From an uncultured Gardnerella sp. (GTDB lineage: Bacteria; Actinomycetota; Actinomycetes; Actinomycetales; Bifidobacteriaceae): DNA of 64,000 nucleotides. The position numbers and the translations under genes are program-made. The stretch covers positions 62,001 to 126,000 of the forward strand of contig CAMUFL010000002.1 of assembly GCA_947088155.1 (NCBI GenBank). The letters are read 5' to 3'. Of the stretch, positions 61,096 through 64,000 are shown piece after piece; within the stretch, counting starts at the first letter, position 1, and every line of letters begins with the position of its first letter. The notes below the pieces were generated by a model, which saw only the letters and a program-made list of their open reading frames with translations, was not told the DNA's origin and did not search any database.

Positions 61096-61143
61096 CTTAA
61101 TTAAAAACTTAATTAAAAACTTAATTAAAATCTTAATTAAAAT
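61096..61143. repeat. 12-bp tandem repeat
   Basis: Four units of CTTAATTAAAAA at 61096, 61108, 61120 and 61132 (last ones slightly degenerate) between the methyltransferase gene and the ABC operon. Confidence 0.8.
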
Positions 61144-61265
61144 TTCAACAGCAAAATATCAGCAGCAAAATCTCAACAAAAATATTAATCAAAACGCAAT
61201 AGTCTGTACTTATAAACGTTTACATTTAATCTATATTTTTTTTTTATTTGTGATATTGTTAATTT

Positions 61266-62270
61266 ATGTTAGAATTTCAACATATTACAAAGCGTTTTGG
61301 CGAAAAAACAGCGCTTAAAGACGTTTCTTTCGTCGCCGAAGACGGTAAAGTCACGGGCTTTTTGGGCCCTAACGGCGCTGGTAAATCTACTACCATGCGT
61401 TGTGCGTTAAATCTTATTCATGCCAATAGTGGCACTTCTCTTATTGACGGCAAACCTTACGCAAAAATTGCCTCTCCAATGACGAAAGTTGGAGCAGTTC
61501 TTGATGCAAAGTCTGCTCACAGGGGCCGAACGGCTTACAATCACCTGTATTCACTGGCTTTAACTCACGGAATATCAAAGAAACGTGTCGATGAAGTCAT
61601 TGATATTACTGGTTTGACTAGTGTAAAAACCCGCAAAGCAGGTTCGTTCTCGCTTGGCATGAGCCAGCGTCTTTCGATTGCGGCAGCGCTTTTAGCTGAT
61701 CCGCACAATCTTATTTTGGACGAGCCAATTAACGGCCTAGACCCAGAAGGTGTTAAGTGGGTTCGTGAATTATGCAGGTATTACGCAAGCGAAGGTCGAG
61801 CAATTCTACTTAGCTCGCACTTAATGAGCGAAGTTGCGCTTACTGCAGATAATCTTGTGATTATTGCGCATGGCGAAATTTTGGAGCGCACAACAGTTCA
61901 AGATTTTGTTGACGCTCATTCGCAGCACGCTGTGCGACTTGTAACTCCAGAAGGCGAAAAGCTAAAGTCTGTGCTTGCTCAAAATAACCCTGAATGCAAG
62001 ATTTTGCCAGATACTCGCACTCCACAAGACGTTCAAGAAGGCGAGCTTTTTAAGGTAACAGGTTGTGAGCTTAATCAACTTGCTCGCGAAATTGCAGATA
62101 ATCAAATTTTGGTTTACCAGCTAAATCAAGAGCATGCGTCGCTTGAGGAAGCATATTTGGCTCTTACGCATGGCCAAGAGCAGTACGTAACGCAGGCTGT
62201 TCCTACTGGCAGCTTAAAGCCTACTGAGCAAAGCGCAACGCAATCTAATAATGAGGTGAGTGCAAAATGA
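61266..62270 (+). CDS. ABC-2-type transporter ATP-binding protein
   Basis: A 334-residue ATPase with Walker A GPNGAGKSTTMRCAL (about 33-47), signature FSLGMSQRLSIAAALL, and Walker B NLILDEPINGLDPEGVKW, H-loop LSSHLMSEVALTADN. The C-terminal ~110 residues are a regulatory extension common in actinobacterial multidrug-type ABC-2 systems. The stop overlaps the start of the permease gene (ATGA), so they are co-translated. Substrate unknown. Confidence 0.92.
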   Translation: MLEFQHITKRFGEKTALKDVSFVAEDGKVTGFLGPNGAGKSTTMRCALNLIHANSGTSLIDGKPYAKIASPMTKVGAVLDAKSAHRGRTAYNHLYSLALTHGISKKRVDEVIDITGLTSVKTRKAGSFSLGMSQRLSIAAALLADPHNLILDEPINGLDPEGVKWVRELCRYYASEGRAILLSSHLMSEVALTADNLVIIAHGEILERTTVQDFVDAHSQHAVRLVTPEGEKLKSVLAQNNPECKILPDTRTPQDVQEGELFKVTGCELNQLAREIADNQILVYQLNQEHASLEEAYLALTHGQEQYVTQAVPTGSLKPTEQSATQSNNEVSAK

Positions 62271-63247
62271 GTGAGCAAGTAGCAAATCAGCAAGTGCAAT
62301 TGGCTGAATCTAACGCACGCCAGTCCAACGCATACAAGACTGGTCGTAACATGAATGCTCAGCACTTACGCCTTACATTTATGCACACGCTTAAATCTGA
62401 GATTGTTAAGTTGCGCGGGCTTGCATCTACGTGGTGGTGCATGGCATTAACAGTTGTTTTGCCAGTAATTTTTAGCTTTATTATTGCGCTTGTGCAAAAA
62501 GCAATGTCTAAAGTTGACGTTAATAACAAGGGTGCAGCTGGTAGCAAATCAAGTGCTGCGATTACTGTTGGACCGAGCGATAAAAGTGACCTTATTGCAT
62601 CTCAAGAAGGCATTTTCCGCTTAGTTATTAGCTTTGCTTCTATATCTTTGATTGTTTTGGCGATTTTTGCAGTGCTTGCTGTAACTGCGGAACATTCTAC
62701 GACTTCAATTCAGGCTTCTCTTACGGCTGTACCTAAAAGGGGTATGTTCTTTACGGCTAAGTTTATTGCGGTTGCAATCTATGTTTTTGTAGCCCAACTT
62801 ATTGCAATGGCAGTTTCTTTAGCTGCTGCAGAATTAGCTTTTATGGGAGATAACATTTCCGGATTATCGGGAAGCAACGTGTGGAAATTGCCGCTTACTC
62901 TGTTCCTTGGCTCTCCTGCAATTATGGTTGTTGTGTCAGCAATGGCCTACGGTTTTGGCATGATTTGCAAGTCAACTGCTGGCGGAATTATGTGCGTTAT
63001 TGGAGCCGTGATGATTCTGCAGGCCATTGTTAGCATTATTATGGTTGCAAGCAATTTAGCAAAGTGGACTTCAACACTTATGCAGCTTTTGCCAGGCAAG
63101 GCTGTGAGCCAATTCTTAGGAACGGGCGAACTACTTCCACCAAATGCATATGTTTTCAAATGGTGGCAGTCCGGTTTAGTGGTTCTTGCTTGGGCTGTAA
63201 TTATGTATGCAATTGGCTACTTTATTGAAAAGCATCGCGATATTTAA
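62267..63247 (+). CDS. ABC-2-type transporter permease
   Basis: A 326-residue membrane protein: a polar N-terminus of about 50 residues, one helix (WWCMALTVVLPVIFSFIIAL), an external loop, then five helices ending VVLAWAVIMYAIGYFIEKH. The layout fits an ABC-2 half-permease of the same operon. A terminator follows 70 bp downstream. Confidence 0.88.
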   Translation: MSEQVANQQVQLAESNARQSNAYKTGRNMNAQHLRLTFMHTLKSEIVKLRGLASTWWCMALTVVLPVIFSFIIALVQKAMSKVDVNNKGAAGSKSSAAITVGPSDKSDLIASQEGIFRLVISFASISLIVLAIFAVLAVTAEHSTTSIQASLTAVPKRGMFFTAKFIAVAIYVFVAQLIAMAVSLAAAELAFMGDNISGLSGSNVWKLPLTLFLGSPAIMVVVSAMAYGFGMICKSTAGGIMCVIGAVMILQAIVSIIMVASNLAKWTSTLMQLLPGKAVSQFLGTGELLPPNAYVFKWWQSGLVVLAWAVIMYAIGYFIEKHRDI

Positions 63248-63315
63248 AATATCTAAAATATCTAAATAATATATTTCGCAAATAAAATAAATAACCCAAA
63301 TAAGACAAATAAAAC

Positions 63316-63358
63316 AAGGGCTTTATCTCGTAACTGGCTACAAGATAAAGCCCTTTTT
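63316..63358. terminator. Terminator between ABC permease and vaginolysin
   Basis: AAGGGCTTTATCT / AGATAAAGCCCTT forms a perfect 13-bp stem with a 14-nt loop, then TTTG on the plus strand. It stands between convergent genes. Confidence 0.85.
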
Positions 63359-63426
63359 GTATTCATTTATTTTTAATTATAAATTAAATTATCTTATTAA
63401 TTTATCTTATTAAATTATGAGGAATA

Positions 63427-64000
63427 TCAGTCGTTCTTCACAGTTTCAGCAACTCGTGGCCACAAGGTGGTGCCCCAGTTCTTGATTGTGCGCTGGCGAA
63501 CCAGTGGCAAATCGGAACGGTCATACACTGTACGCCATGGCTCCCAAGCCAAACCGGTCTTTTCAACAAGCTTGATGCGGAGGTTGCGCACATTGCCCTT
63601 GAACTGAATAGTTGTGTTGAAGTGAGCTGTACGATACTTGCCGTTGCCTTCCCAAGCGCGAGAACGCACGTAAGGGGTGCCATCGATTTCGGTGCCATAC
63701 TCATCCCAGTAGATGTAGTAGCGAGCTACATAAGCTCCACGGTGATCCAAAGTCAAGTAGCCTTCGCGGTAGGAAGAAACCTTGGTTTCAACGTAATCGC
63801 TATTGGTTTGCAAAGTTGCTACTTCGTTATCCTTGACGAAGGAAGTGGTGTAAGCAATTGGAACTGCTGGGCTGGAGGTGCTCAAGTTGGCACCTTCCTG
63901 AATCAAAGCTTTCAATGTATCGATATTGCCGGTGACAACCTTAGCTGCACCGTTAGCGCTACCACCGAGAATCACAGCGGTTACAGAAGTATTCTGCAAA
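63427..64000 (-). CDS. vly: Vaginolysin, cholesterol-dependent cytolysin (C-terminal ~190 residues)
   Basis: Pore-forming toxin secreted by Gardnerella. The visible part covers part of domain 3 and all of domain 4. The undecapeptide reads EKTGLAWEPWR. The cholesterol-recognition Thr-Leu pair is in WGTTLWPRVAE. The human CD59-binding signature Y-x-Y-x14-R-S is present (YIYWDEYGTEIDGTPYVRS). Domain 3 includes LVEKTGLA and the preceding strands. The rest of the gene, including its signal sequence, lies beyond the window's right edge. This gene is strong evidence that the genus is Gardnerella. Confidence 0.95.
   Translation of the reverse strand, partial: LQNTSVTAVILGGSANGAAKVVTGNIDTLKALIQEGANLSTSSPAVPIAYTTSFVKDNEVATLQTNSDYVETKVSSYREGYLTLDHRGAYVARYYIYWDEYGTEIDGTPYVRSRAWEGNGKYRTAHFNTTIQFKGNVRNLRIKLVEKTGLAWEPWRTVYDRSDLPLVRQRTIKNWGTTLWPRVAETVKND

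Noticed and set aside
1..64000. CRISPR array, prophage, insertion sequence or rRNA operon.
   Set aside because: No regularly spaced identical 25-40-bp repeats with unique spacers, no transposase or phage structural genes and no rRNA sequence were found.

Overview
The window is origin-proximal chromosome of a low-GC member of the Bifidobacteriaceae, almost certainly Gardnerella. The left edge holds the actinobacterial origin order dnaA / rpmH-rnpA-yidD-yidC-khpB-rsmG-parA-parB. The right edge holds the 3' end of a cholesterol-dependent cytolysin whose undecapeptide (EKTGLAWEPWR) and CD59-type motif (YxY-14-RS) identify it as vaginolysin. No rRNA operon, CRISPR array, transposase or prophage was seen.

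Layout. 1-8.1 kb: dnaA start, origin-side spacer, ribosomal protein L34, RNase P protein, the membrane-insertion genes, and parA-parB with parS sites (four inside parB). 8.2-18.2 kb: a pseudokinase-like membrane protein, thioredoxin reductase, then on the minus strand Nudix, DUF6049 and murJ, and pcnA facing away; this matches the mycobacterial pcnA/mutT4/Rv3909/mviN/trxB neighbourhood. 18.2-22.1 kb: LytR_C protein, rsmA, an RpfB-like muralytic protein, a 6C-like small RNA and tRNA-Thr. 22.2-28.7 kb: a Ser/Thr kinase, a DsbA-like protein, a sugar-ABC ATPase with a possible leaderless leader ORF, a DUF4032 kinase-like protein and tRNA-Lys. 28.7-38.7 kb: mycoredoxin-like protein, ftsY, a divergent Amt protein, a DnaA-box cluster, a MATE pump, dnaB, murT-gatD and upp. 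39-47.3 kb: MutT1-type and PPK genes separated by a ~3.9 kb accessory insert (DUF4143 ATPase, AlbA_2 protein, 33-bp and 21-bp repeat arrays, and a deleted second copy of the ATPase locus). 47.4-54.4 kb: glycerol facilitator, gluQ, a PLP-homeostasis protein, FAH-family protein, and clpB under a perfect HspR/HAIR site. 54.5-58 kb: an AT-rich cassette of a small exported-peptide precursor, an ABC ATPase and two membrane proteins. 58-64 kb: rmuC, a phosphoribosyltransferase-like protein with a metallothionein-like Cys-rich tail, a SpoU-type methyltransferase, an ABC-2 exporter and vaginolysin.

Most genes are core housekeeping genes for replication, segregation, protein export, cell-wall assembly (MurJ, MurT-GatD, RpfB-like, LytR_C, two kinase-like regulators) and nucleotide sanitation. 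The accessory parts most worth attention are the 41-44.9 kb insert, the 54.7-58 kb peptide/ABC cassette, the Cys-rich fusion at 59.4 kb, the 6C-like RNA at 21.7 kb, and the non-oriC DnaA-box cluster at 32.6 kb.
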